Positions 51,574 through 61,420 of a DNA stretch of 64,000 bases are shown here, piece after piece. The stretch is from contig NZ_LR656173.1 in assembly GCF_902168435.1 (NCBI RefSeq), forward strand, positions 62,001-126,000, in the 5' to 3' direction. Made by a program: the position numbers and the translations under genes. The stretch is from Bacillus marasmi. GTDB taxonomy: Bacteria > Bacillota > Bacilli > Bacillales > Cytobacillaceae. The notes beneath the pieces are model-generated. The model worked only from the letters and a program-made list of their open reading frames with translations, made no database searches and was not told where the DNA came from. The first letter of the stretch is position 1, and the number at the start of each line of letters is the position of its first letter.

Positions 51574-53997
51574 ATGAAAATAGAAGATTATAAAAATACC
51601 TTATCCATCCATCGTGTCCCTATCGCATCCTTGCGTTCAGAGTTTGATTCTAGCCATTTTCCGTTTGAAACAACCGCTGATCTAGAAAAGCTTGCCAATG
51701 AAATGATTGGTCAACGGCGTGCAGAACGCGCAATGGAGTTTGGTTTGTCTGTTGAGCAGGATGACTACAATCTTTTTGTCGTCGGTCCAAGTGGTACAGG
51801 GAGAAAAACATATACTTTGGATAGTGTAAAAAAAATAGCTAAAAAAAGGGAAGTTCCTAATGATTGGTGCTATGTTTTTAATTTTGACAATCCAGACCGT
51901 CCCTTTGTCCTAACTTTACCAGCAGGAAGCGGCCAACAATTTCAAAGAAAAATAGAAACTCTGTTAATTGATATAGAACGGGAATTCCGCTCAACTTTTT
52001 CAAGCGAGGAATACGAAAAAAGAAAGCAGGGTATTATCGATGAATTTCGCGACCAAACAGAGGATTTGTGGGAAGCAGCTGAAGATTTTGCTAATGAGCA
52101 CAGTTTTAATCTTGAGCGGACACCTACAGGACTTAATTCTTACCCGTTGTATAATGGCAAACCATTAGAGCGGAAAAAGTTTGAACAACTATCTGATGAA
52201 GTGAAGGAACGAATTGCGGCTAGCGAAAAGCTGGTAGACGGTAAAATCCGAGAAACACTTCACCAAATTCGAAAACTTGAGGAGCAATTAGAAAAAAACC
52301 TCGAGCAATTTATGAGGGAGTCAGCAGCGACTTCCATAGAATCGTTATTTCAACCGCTACGTGAAGCATATAAGGATTATCCGAAAATACTTGATTACCT
52401 AGAAGCTTATTTCCATGATGTTGTCGTTCATTTTTCTCTATTTTTAGCTAGCGAGGAGGATGATCAAAATAATATTATGAGCGCCCTTATCGGCTCGAAG
52501 GAACAACATTTTCATCGTTATACAGTTAATCTTCTCGTCAATCACAAATCACAAAAAGGGGCGCCGGTAATTTATGAAACAAACCCGACCTACAATAATT
52601 TATTTGGAAAAATTGAGTATCGAGGCTCCTTAGGAAGCTGGGTAACGGATTTTTCTTATATTAAACCAGGAGCGTTGCAATTGGCGAATGGAGGCTATCT
52701 AATCCTTCAGGCGACGGAATTATTGGAACAGCCATACGTTTGGAGTTTGTTGAAACGCGCGTTACAGACAGGTACTGCGCAAATTGAAAATTTATTTGAA
52801 GACAGGGGAATGGTGCCAACAAGCGGGATTAAACCAGAGCCGATTCCATTAAACATAAAGATTATTATTATAGGATCCTATTATTTATATGATCTATTAT
52901 CAGCCGTTGATGATGATTTTCATAAACTATTTAAGGTAAAGGTTGAGTTCGATACGGTCATGGACCGAAACCAGGAAAATTGCTACAAAATGGCAATGTT
53001 TGTGAAAAATTATGCGGAGCAAGAAGGTCTGCTTCCATTTCATCGTAGTGCAGTTGCTAAAATCGTTGATTACAGTTCCCGGCTAGTCGAAGAGCAATCT
53101 AAGCTTTCAACCCGTTTTCACGAAATTACAAAATTATTGGTAGAATCGAGTTATTGGGCGAAAAAAGAAGAGGCTGCAGTTGTAGATAGCAGCCATATTG
53201 AGCAGGCTATTTCTGAACAAATTAATCGCACCAATCATGCATCAGAGCAAATTCGGGAAATGATTCAAAAAGGTTCCATAATGGTTGATACTGAAGGTTT
53301 TCGAGTGGGACAAATAAATGGCTTGGCCGTATTAGGGACAAGGGACTCCGTGTTTGGAATACCGACCAAAATTACAGCCCAAACATTTGCAGGAAAAAGC
53401 GGAATCATGAATATTGATCGCGAGGCATCCTTAAGTGGTCAAATTCACAATAAGGGATTGATGATTTTAACTGGTTTTCTTTCAGGAGAATTTGCCAAAA
53501 ATCGTCCAATTCCACTATCTGCAAGCATTACTTTTGAACAAACCTATTCAACGATTGATGGTGATAGTGCCTCAAGCACTGAATTATATGTTCTTTTGTC
53601 ATCATTAGCTGAAGTCCCAATTAATCAAGGGATTGCCGTAACAGGTTCTGTTAATCAATGGGGTGAAATTCAGCCTATTGGTGGTGTAAATGAAAAAATT
53701 GAAGGATTTTTCCATATTTGTCGAGAACGTGGCTTAACAGGTGGACAAGGTGTCATTATACCAAAGCAAAATGTGGCTAATTTAATGCTCGATCAGGAAG
53801 TGATTGATGCGGTTAACCTAGGTGAATTTCACATTTGGGCAATCAGTCATATAGCTGAAGGGATCGAACTGTTAACCGGGGTAGAGGCTGGAAACATTCG
53901 GGATGAATCTGGACAGTATCGAGCTGGTTCCATTTTTGCGAGAGTAGAGGATCGCTTCAATATGATGTATGAAGCAGCAAAGGCAAACAATCAATAG
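51574..53997 (+). CDS. Lon-like (LonH/YcbZ-type) AAA protease
   Basis: 807 residues. An AAA-like region with a degenerate Walker A, GPSGTGRKT (71-79, Arg where Lys is usual before K78). A long coiled-coil insertion occupies about 125-250. C-terminal Lon protease domain with catalytic Ser 665 in IDGDSASS and Lys 708 in GGVNEKIEG. Members of this branch are ATP-dependent or ATP-binding proteases of the cytoplasm with few known substrates. GAGGGA precedes ATG 51574. Monocistronic. Confidence 0.88.
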   Translation: MKIEDYKNTLSIHRVPIASLRSEFDSSHFPFETTADLEKLANEMIGQRRAERAMEFGLSVEQDDYNLFVVGPSGTGRKTYTLDSVKKIAKKREVPNDWCYVFNFDNPDRPFVLTLPAGSGQQFQRKIETLLIDIEREFRSTFSSEEYEKRKQGIIDEFRDQTEDLWEAAEDFANEHSFNLERTPTGLNSYPLYNGKPLERKKFEQLSDEVKERIAASEKLVDGKIRETLHQIRKLEEQLEKNLEQFMRESAATSIESLFQPLREAYKDYPKILDYLEAYFHDVVVHFSLFLASEEDDQNNIMSALIGSKEQHFHRYTVNLLVNHKSQKGAPVIYETNPTYNNLFGKIEYRGSLGSWVTDFSYIKPGALQLANGGYLILQATELLEQPYVWSLLKRALQTGTAQIENLFEDRGMVPTSGIKPEPIPLNIKIIIIGSYYLYDLLSAVDDDFHKLFKVKVEFDTVMDRNQENCYKMAMFVKNYAEQEGLLPFHRSAVAKIVDYSSRLVEEQSKLSTRFHEITKLLVESSYWAKKEEAAVVDSSHIEQAISEQINRTNHASEQIREMIQKGSIMVDTEGFRVGQINGLAVLGTRDSVFGIPTKITAQTFAGKSGIMNIDREASLSGQIHNKGLMILTGFLSGEFAKNRPIPLSASITFEQTYSTIDGDSASSTELYVLLSSLAEVPINQGIAVTGSVNQWGEIQPIGGVNEKIEGFFHICRERGLTGGQGVIIPKQNVANLMLDQEVIDAVNLGEFHIWAISHIAEGIELLTGVEAGNIRDESGQYRAGSIFARVEDRFNMMYEAAKANNQ

Positions 53998-54021
53998 CAT
54001 GTTTGTTTTATTATAAAAAAT

Positions 54022-54429
54022 CTACGACTTTTTTCTAAAGTTAATTTTGGGAGACAATGAGACTTGCTGATTTGACTCACCATGACTTTTACGATGTAGC
54101 TGAAAAAATTGTGCAGGGATTTCGGAAGTAACGATATGGACATTTTCAATGGTAATATGATCAATGGTGATACTTGGTAGCTCTTTTTGTGTCATATCAT
54201 TTTTTAAAGACTTAATTTCATTGTTTTGTTTAAGATTAGTTAATTCATTTTCAATAAATTCTAATTTTTCTCGAAATCTAAAATGATGCTCATCAGTTCT
54301 TTCTAACACGTGAGACAGAATTCTACTCACTAGCTTATTAATTAAAAACGCAGGAATCATATCATCACACACTAACTTTAATATTTTTTTCGTAATCCTA
54401 AACAGTTTAGTCTTTTGTACATTATGCAA
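54022..54429 (-). CDS. hypothetical protein
   Basis: 135 codons from a TTG at 54429; the start is uncertain, with ATG (MIPAFLINK) near 54360 as alternative. Basic helical N-terminus, a short coiled coil (EKLEFIENELTNLKQ), and an Ile-rich strand PSITIDHITIENVHIV. No signal peptide. I do not recognise it; the IDHITIENV pattern is reminiscent of small spore proteins but this is not evidence. Convergent with the Lon-like gene. Confidence 0.5.
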   Translation of the reverse strand: MHNVQKTKLFRITKKILKLVCDDMIPAFLINKLVSRILSHVLERTDEHHFRFREKLEFIENELTNLKQNNEIKSLKNDMTQKELPSITIDHITIENVHIVTSEIPAQFFQLHRKSHGESNQQVSLSPKINFRKKS

Positions 54430-54560
54430 AAATACCTAAATTTGTTCTTATTGATGATGATTAAGTACAACGTTACAGGTGCCTTAACTGGTACCTGTTT
54501 TTATATTTTTCAAAATAAAGGAAAGACTACTCATGAATGTAACTAATAGGAGTGTTCGGT

Positions 54561-55055
54561 GTGAAAGATAATCGTGATGATGATATGTCGTTACAAATTA
54601 CTAAGTTCCAAACCCGAAATCTGTGGTCTGGAATATTGTTTGGAATCGGATTAGTTAGTTTTTTTGATGAGGCTGTTTTCCATCAACTTCTGCATTGGCA
54701 TCATTTTTATGATAAATCCACAACTAGTATTGGTTTAATTTCTGATGGATTTTTCCATGCCTTTAGTTGGTTTGCTACGATAGGTTCTTTATTTTTGTAT
54801 GCCGACTTACGCAGACAAGGAAAGTTATCAAAAGCGCGGTGGTGGGGTGGTGTACTAATGGGCGGTGGAGGTTTTCAATTATATGACGGAACTATACAGC
54901 ATAAGTTGATGAGTATTCATCAAATCAGGTATAACGTTGACATATTACCATACGATGTAATTTGGAACTTATCTGCATTAATGTTAATTATCGTAGGTGT
55001 CATACTTTTGCGACGAAAACCATATCAACAACTTTCAGGTGATGGATTAAAATGA
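54561..55055 (+). CDS. DUF2243 membrane protein
   Basis: 164 residues from GTG 54561 (TAGGAG upstream). Four membrane helices; conserved pattern GILFGIGLVSFFDEAVFHQLL, with HWHHFYD and FQLYDGTIQHK, is the DUF2243 signature in pieces. The histidines could bind metal. Stop overlaps the next start (ATGA), so it works with the CtaG-like protein, as seen in other Bacillaceae. Confidence 0.87.
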   Translation: MKDNRDDDMSLQITKFQTRNLWSGILFGIGLVSFFDEAVFHQLLHWHHFYDKSTTSIGLISDGFFHAFSWFATIGSLFLYADLRRQGKLSKARWWGGVLMGGGGFQLYDGTIQHKLMSIHQIRYNVDILPYDVIWNLSALMLIIVGVILLRRKPYQQLSGDGLK

Positions 55056-55861
55056 TTGCCCTTTTTCGTGAGCTATGTGGAGTTCAATCCAATTTTCTTT
55101 ATCAACCCCAATTATTGCTTGTGCTTATTTTTATTTTAGCCTTTATTTTATATAATGGTGCTGTTTTAATTAACAAAACTCTTGGGAAAAAATGGCCATC
55201 TAGCTCCTCATGGTCATGGAATTTTGGGATTATCTGTGCGTTAACAGCACTATGTCCCCCAATCGCTAATCTTTCGCATCACAATTTTATCATACATATG
55301 GTTAGTCATTTGTTACTAGGGATGCTCGCGCCATTACTGATGGTGTTAGCTAATCCAATTACGCTTTTTTTGCGCACGCTACCAGTTAATTACTCACGAC
55401 GTGTAATTCTACTGATACAAAATCGCTTTGTTTTGTTTGTTACATATCCAATCATGGCTTCTTTATTGAATATTGGTGGTCTTTGGTTGCTTTATACGAC
55501 AAATTTATACTCAGCAATGGGGCAAAATTGGTTCTTGCATCTATTTATTCATTTTCATGTATTCCTAGCAGGATATGTATTTACACTGGCAATGATAGGG
55601 AGAATTCCTGGACATAAAATAGAAAGTTTTCGGCATCGTCTTGTTGTTTTTATCGTCTCACTGGCTGGACATGGCATTCTATCTAAGTATATTTATGCCC
55701 ACCCTCCTCATGGCGTTTCAATTGTGGAAGCAAAAATTGGAGGGATGCTGATGTATTATGGGGGAGATGTAGTTGATATTGTATTAATTTTTATCTTTTT
55801 TAATCATTGGTACATCGCAGTAGGGCGGAAACGGAGCGGATTAGAAATTAGGACATCTTAG
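55052..55861 (+). CDS. CtaG-family cytochrome c oxidase assembly protein
   Basis: 269 residues, about seven membrane helices. caa3 CtaG-type signature HMVSHLLLGMLAPLLMVLANP (in the second helix pair), IHFHVFLAGYVF, and a C-terminal YYGGDVVDIVL. Presumed copper/heme-copper oxidase assembly factor of the cytoplasmic membrane. Translationally coupled to the DUF2243 gene; no oxidase subunit genes lie nearby. Confidence 0.87.
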   Translation: MIALFRELCGVQSNFLYQPQLLLVLIFILAFILYNGAVLINKTLGKKWPSSSSWSWNFGIICALTALCPPIANLSHHNFIIHMVSHLLLGMLAPLLMVLANPITLFLRTLPVNYSRRVILLIQNRFVLFVTYPIMASLLNIGGLWLLYTTNLYSAMGQNWFLHLFIHFHVFLAGYVFTLAMIGRIPGHKIESFRHRLVVFIVSLAGHGILSKYIYAHPPHGVSIVEAKIGGMLMYYGGDVVDIVLIFIFFNHWYIAVGRKRSGLEIRTS

Positions 55862-55997
55862 AAAAAATAAATAATACCACTGTTCCGACAAAATATGCTA
55901 AAATATTATGAAATTTCACTAATTACCATACCGTTTAACTCGATTAATGTTAAACTATTAATTATCATATTTCTAAAAAAGAGAGGCATATACGAAA

Positions 55998-56795
55998 ATG
56001 ATTAAAGCAATATTTTTTGATTTAGATGATACCCTCCTTTGGGATGCCAAAAGTATAAAGGATGCATTTGAAGCAACTTGTAAAGTAGCTCAGGAACGTT
56101 ACGGTCTCGATCCAGAGCAATTTGAAGAAGCGGTTAGAGAAACTGCACGTGAATTATATTCATCTTATGAAACGTACGAATTCACGCAAATGATTGGAAT
56201 CAATCCATTTGAAGGACTATGGGGCAATTTCTTAGATGAGCATGACGATTTCCGTAAAATGGCTGCAATCGTTCCAACTTACCGAAAGGATGCTTGGACA
56301 AATGGTCTGAAAAAGCTTGGGATTGATGATCCAGAATTTGGCCATGAGCTTGCTGAGCGCTTTCCGCAGGAACGTCGTAAAACGCCGTTTGTTTATGAGG
56401 AAACTTTTGCTACACTTGATGCGCTTAAAGGGAACTATAAACTTCTTATGTTAACTAACGGATCTCCAGACCTCCAAAATACGAAGCTTGATATTACACC
56501 AGAGCTTGTACCGTATTTTGATAAAATCCTCATTTCAGGTGATTTTGGAAGAGGGAAGCCGGATCCAACCATCTTTGAACATGCATTAGAGCTTATGAAT
56601 GTAAATAAGGATGAAGTCTTAATGGTTGGTGATAATTTAATGACAGATATAATTGGTGCCAACACTGTCGGCATCAAATCTGTTTGGATTAACCGCCATG
56701 ATAAGGAACGTAATCATGTCATCCCAACATTCGAAATTAAGCATTTACAAGAATTATTCGGCATTATAGAAACATTGAATTCAGAAACTAAATAA
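55998..56795 (+). CDS. HAD-superfamily hydrolase (YsaA-like)
   Basis: 265 residues. HAD motif [11 protein letters not shown] (nucleophile D8, D10), motif II LMLTNGS, motif III Lys in [10 protein letters not shown], motif [14 protein letters not shown] helical cap lies between residues 20 and 120. Phosphatase on a small metabolite; resembles B. subtilis YsaA in size. GAGAGG precedes the ATG. Confidence 0.9.
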   Translation: MIKAIFFDLDDTLLWDAKSIKDAFEATCKVAQERYGLDPEQFEEAVRETARELYSSYETYEFTQMIGINPFEGLWGNFLDEHDDFRKMAAIVPTYRKDAWTNGLKKLGIDDPEFGHELAERFPQERRKTPFVYEETFATLDALKGNYKLLMLTNGSPDLQNTKLDITPELVPYFDKILISGDFGRGKPDPTIFEHALELMNVNKDEVLMVGDNLMTDIIGANTVGIKSVWINRHDKERNHVIPTFEIKHLQELFGIIETLNSETK

Positions 56796-57124
56796 ACGAC
56801 AAAAGGCCACACTTTAGGGTTTTCTCCTGAAGGTGGCCTTTTTTATTGAGAAGAATTAAAAAATAAAGGCATCATATCATACTTTCCTTAACTGTAATTT
56901 ATTTTTATAATTAATCCATTTTAGGGTACAAACATACCCTAAATCCTTATGGTCCATAAAAGATCAAACAGCTAAGGAGATTATAGAAAAATGACCAATA
57001 AATAACAATCCCAAGATAAAAAGTTGGAAAATTCTATTTATTTTGATAAATCGCACAGGAAATCCTGAACAAATACTCGAATATTATCAATATCTGATAG
57101 AATAATAGGAGAGGAGCTAGAAGG
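56796..57124. other. gene-free intergenic region
   Basis: 329 bp. Contains the HAD gene terminator (56801-56845, AAGGCCAC / GTGGCCTT plus T6) and a perfect 8-bp hairpin TTAGGGTA-6 nt-TACCCTAA (56921-56942). Nothing else recognised. Confidence 0.6.
56801..56845 (+). terminator. Rho-independent terminator
   Basis: Stem AAGGCCAC / GTGGCCTT with T6 after the HAD gene. Confidence 0.85.
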
Positions 57125-57991
57125 ATGCCTTACGGATTTATTCAAGCAATCGAACAGAAGGGGTATAGTAAGGAAACGATAAGAAGCTACGAAAAAGTAC
57201 TCGGACAGTTTTTTAACTTTATTCGAAATACATATCCGGAAAACAAGGAACCTTTTCAAATTTCTCCCACAGATATCAAGCATTACCTCAAGGCACAGCA
57301 AGAAAAACAAAAGAGTATTTCAACCATTAATAAAGAACTAGCTATTATTAAGACGATGTTCAATTACTTATGGGAAATAGATAAAGTCGCCATTGACCCT
57401 TCTGTAAAATTAAAGCGACTGAAGGTTCATGAAAAAATGAATCTCGAAATTACCTATAAACAAATTGTTGAGCTCCTTGATCATACGATAAAAAACCCTA
57501 ACTATTCGCTGCTTCGAAAAGCGATTTTTATTTTAGCTGCAAAAGGCTTAAAAACGGCAGAATTTCGTTTTAATAAAGAAGCTGTTACCATTTCAAATTT
57601 AGAAAATAAAGTTGAAATACAAATAAGCAAACGAAAAATACTGTTTGAAGGCCAGGAAGCGATTATCTTTAAAGATTACTATTTCGAATCTTTAACAAAT
57701 GATAGTGAATTTGTCTTTATTACCAAAAACCGAAATACAGAGAAACCTGGACCAATCGAAGTCATGTCGATTCTGACACATTTACGTGTCATAAGTAAGG
57801 AGTATTTACCAAAGGATGCTCCTGCACTTACGCTCATATCGATACGGAAGGCGTTAGCCTATGAATTATATACAAATCGGACGTCGATCCAAGCTATTGC
57901 TAACCTCCTTGGTATTGAAGAAAATTCTGCATCCAATTATATAAAAAACATCATGGAAGCTATACAATTCCAAAAAGCAAATACTATGTAA
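57125..57991 (+). CDS. degenerate tyrosine recombinase/integrase-like protein
   Basis: 288 residues. N-terminal SAM-like core-binding domain (about 5-95; KGYSKETIRSYEKVLGQFF, TINKELAIIKTMFNYLW). The C-terminal domain has the recombinase layout but with key residues changed: K143 for Arg I (GLKTAEF), I238 for the H of H-x-x-R (R241 kept), I264 for the LGH His, while Y272 is kept. Probably unable to do normal recombination; perhaps a domesticated DNA-binding protein. No att site or phage gene nearby. RBS GGAG(CTA)GAAGG. Confidence 0.8.
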   Translation: MPYGFIQAIEQKGYSKETIRSYEKVLGQFFNFIRNTYPENKEPFQISPTDIKHYLKAQQEKQKSISTINKELAIIKTMFNYLWEIDKVAIDPSVKLKRLKVHEKMNLEITYKQIVELLDHTIKNPNYSLLRKAIFILAAKGLKTAEFRFNKEAVTISNLENKVEIQISKRKILFEGQEAIIFKDYYFESLTNDSEFVFITKNRNTEKPGPIEVMSILTHLRVISKEYLPKDAPALTLISIRKALAYELYTNRTSIQAIANLLGIEENSASNYIKNIMEAIQFQKANTM

Positions 57992-58021
57992 TTTAAATCA
58001 TTGTAATGAAAGGTGTCTACT

Positions 58022-58813
58022 ATGAGAGTTATTTCAATATGTCCAAGCAATACCGAAATCGTTGAGTTTTTAGGCTTAACTCATCTGCTTGTTGGAGTCG
58101 ATGATCATTCAGATTGGCCAGAAAGCATTGTAAATCTACCTAGATTAGGACCTGATTTAGCCATTAACATGGAGCTTGTAGAGAAATTACAGCCAGATCT
58201 TGTATTAGCATCATTAAGTGTACCTGGTATGGATCGGAATGTTGCAGAATTAGAAAAGCGTGGTATTCCTCACATCGTACTAAATCCTCAATCTTTAGCT
58301 GATATCGAACGAGACTTAATCGCAACTGCAACTGCATTAGGTGTACCGGAACAGGGACAAGCCTCAGCATTACAGTTCCAGAATAGACTTGAGGCAATTC
58401 GAAAACAAACTGCAAACATAGAAAATCGACCAAGACTTTATTGGGAATGGTGGCCAAAGCCGGTATTTACACCAGGTAAAACCAATTGGTTAACCGAAAT
58501 CTCGCACGCAGCAGGTGCCGTAAATATCTTTGAAGATGTTGAATTAGCAAGCGTTCAAACCGATTGGGCTGACGTTGCCTCACGCAAGCCTGACTATATT
58601 TGTTTAGCTTGGGTTGGAGTTCGCAAAGAGAAAGTTCAAAAAAGTAATGTTACAAAACGAACAGGCTTCGAGAATATGAATATTAGTCCCGAAAATATTT
58701 TGATTCTTGAAGAAGAGTTATTCTGTCGTCCATCACCACGCTTATTAGAAGGGCTGGAAAAACTGTATTCTATCATTCATGAAAAAAGACCAAGTAATAC
58801 AGTTACTTCCTAA
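58022..58813 (+). CDS. cobalamin/siderophore-binding-like protein without signal peptide
   Basis: 263 residues from ATG 58022. BtuF/FecB-like fold: RVISICPSNTEIVEFLG, VGVDDHSDWP, LQPDLVLASL, then WEWWPKPVFTPGKTNWLTEI and WADVASRKPDYI. Substrate-binding proteins of vitamin B12 importers look like this but carry a lipoprotein signal, which is absent, and no permease or ATPase is adjacent. May bind corrinoid or another ligand in the cytoplasm. Weak RBS AAAGGTG. Confidence 0.83.
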   Translation: MRVISICPSNTEIVEFLGLTHLLVGVDDHSDWPESIVNLPRLGPDLAINMELVEKLQPDLVLASLSVPGMDRNVAELEKRGIPHIVLNPQSLADIERDLIATATALGVPEQGQASALQFQNRLEAIRKQTANIENRPRLYWEWWPKPVFTPGKTNWLTEISHAAGAVNIFEDVELASVQTDWADVASRKPDYICLAWVGVRKEKVQKSNVTKRTGFENMNISPENILILEEELFCRPSPRLLEGLEKLYSIIHEKRPSNTVTS

Positions 58814-58819
58814 AGGTTT

Positions 58820-58864
58820 AAGCAGCATTATCGACATATTAAAAGTCGATAATGCTGCTTTTTT
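58820..58864 (+). terminator. Rho-independent terminator
   Basis: A 16-bp perfect stem (58820-58835 / 58845-58860), 9-nt loop, T-run. Confidence 0.9.
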
Positions 58865-58913
58865 AAATGGAAATATATTTTTAGATTTATCATATCTCCT
58901 TTTGAAAATATAG

Positions 58914-58922
58914 TGGTATAAT
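58914..58922 (+). promoter_or_regulatory. extended -10 promoter
   Basis: TGGTATAAT with a weak -35, about 60 bp before the transporter start. Confidence 0.6.
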
Positions 58923-58982
58923 ACATATTTATTGATGGATAATAATTCATTCATGTTTAATGTGCATAGGAGATGCGATCAA

Positions 58983-59936
58983 TTGACAAATATTTTTCAA
59001 AATAAATGGGCAGTCATTGTCCTAGCGATTATTTGCTGCCTGCTTTGGGGAAGTGCCTTCCCTGTATTGAAAATTAGTTACGGAGAATTACAAATGACAA
59101 GTGGGGATGTCAGCGCCCAAATCGTCTTTGCTGGTATGCGATTTTTATTGGCCGGATTAATCCTTATAGTTTTCTTATTCATAACAAACCGCAAAGTATT
59201 GCTGGTTAAACGTTCATCTATCATGATTTTATTGTTATTTGGAGTCATTCAAACTGCTGTTCAATACTTCTTTTTTTACAATGGTTTATCAAAGGTATCT
59301 GGCATGCAAGGGGCAATTTTAACCTCGAGTGGAACATTTCTAGCTGTAATCTTAGCGCATTTTTTCTATAAAAATGACCGATTAAACGGGAAGAAATGGA
59401 TAGGAATACTTGCGGGAATTGCTGGGATTGTTGTTGCTAACTGGGGTCAAGACTTTCAATTTTCCTTTCACTGGACAGGGGAGGGTTATATGATTCTAGC
59501 AGCGCTTACAAGTGCTATTACGACAATCATGGGAAAAGAGCTCGCTACGGATATCCACCCAGTCGCATTGACCGGCTGGCAATTGACAATCGGCTCGCTC
59601 GTGTTGTTATTAATTGGCCTGCCGCAGCTTCAGGCAAATTCGATAACCTTTACACCGTTTGGGTGGGGCTTGTTGGTGTATGCAGCTTTGATTTCATCAG
59701 TCGCATTCGCGCTTTGGTTTTCGATTTTAAAATACAATAAAGCTGGTGAAATGAGCATTTATAATTTTTTAACGCCAGTCTTTGGAACGATGCTGTCAGC
59801 ACTGTTCATACCGGGTGAAAGCATGAACGTGTTTATCGTATTGGCAATCGCACTTGTTGCAATCGGAATAATGGCTATCAATTATCAAGGGAAAAATCCT
59901 CCAAGAAATCTTGTTCATACTAAAAAAGTTAGCTAA
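58983..59936 (+). CDS. EamA/DMT-family transporter
   Basis: 317 residues from TTG 58983 (ATAGGAG upstream); longer starts at 58932 or 58962 are less well supported. Ten helices in two EamA halves: CLLWGSAFPVLKISYG ... GMRFLLAGLILI and, in the second half, LTSAITTIMGKELA ... NFLTPVFGTMLSALFIPGE. A metabolite exporter of unknown substrate. Stands alone; terminator follows. Confidence 0.9.
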   Translation: MTNIFQNKWAVIVLAIICCLLWGSAFPVLKISYGELQMTSGDVSAQIVFAGMRFLLAGLILIVFLFITNRKVLLVKRSSIMILLLFGVIQTAVQYFFFYNGLSKVSGMQGAILTSSGTFLAVILAHFFYKNDRLNGKKWIGILAGIAGIVVANWGQDFQFSFHWTGEGYMILAALTSAITTIMGKELATDIHPVALTGWQLTIGSLVLLLIGLPQLQANSITFTPFGWGLLVYAALISSVAFALWFSILKYNKAGEMSIYNFLTPVFGTMLSALFIPGESMNVFIVLAIALVAIGIMAINYQGKNPPRNLVHTKKVS

Positions 59937-59947
59937 AAAGAATGTTC

Positions 59948-59980
59948 GGGTGGAATCATTTTGATTCTGCCCTTTATATT
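59948..59980 (+). terminator. Rho-independent terminator
   Basis: GGGTGGAATCA / TGATTCTGCCC (two G-U pairs), 3-nt loop, T-rich tail. Confidence 0.7.
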
Positions 59981-59992
59981 AGGTTAAAACTA

Positions 59993-60004
59993 GAACATTT
60001 GTTC
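59993..60004. promoter_or_regulatory. LexA (SOS) box
   Basis: GAAC-ATTT-GTTC, the exact core of the Bacillus LexA/DinR site (GAAC-N4-GTTC). It sits in the -35 region of the promoter below, 45 bp before the LAGLIDADG gene. Confidence 0.75.
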
Positions 60005-60010
60005 TATTTG

Positions 60011-60019
60011 TGTTATGAT
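60011..60019 (+). promoter_or_regulatory. extended -10 promoter of the LAGLIDADG gene
   Basis: TGTTATGAT: extended -10 with no good -35; the LexA box occupies the -35 position. Confidence 0.6.
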
Positions 60020-60033
60020 GGAATCAAGAGTAA

Positions 60034-61221
<1,188 letters not shown>

Positions 61222-61312
61222 TTGAAAAGAAGTAGGAAAAAGGTAAAAAACAAAAATGGAATTTTTTACAAGTTAACATAATATATATTTCAGGAACTTG
61301 AATCTAAAATAA

Positions 61313-61361
61313 AAATTCTGTCTCAAACCTTAAGTATACTTATGATATTGAGACAGAATTT
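61313..61361. terminator. bidirectional terminator
   Basis: A 14-bp stem (61313-61326 / 61348-61361) with A- and T-rich flanks, between the convergent LAGLIDADG and glycosyltransferase genes. Confidence 0.85.
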
Positions 61362-61420
61362 ATTTTTTGTAATATTTCAATTTGTTTATTATGTTTATGT
61401 CTTTATTCATTTAATCAGCA

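Noticed and set aside
57125-57991. Integrated prophage or genomic island marked by the integrase-like gene
   Set aside because: No tRNA, att repeats, phage genes or abrupt base-composition change flank it, and the active site is degenerate.
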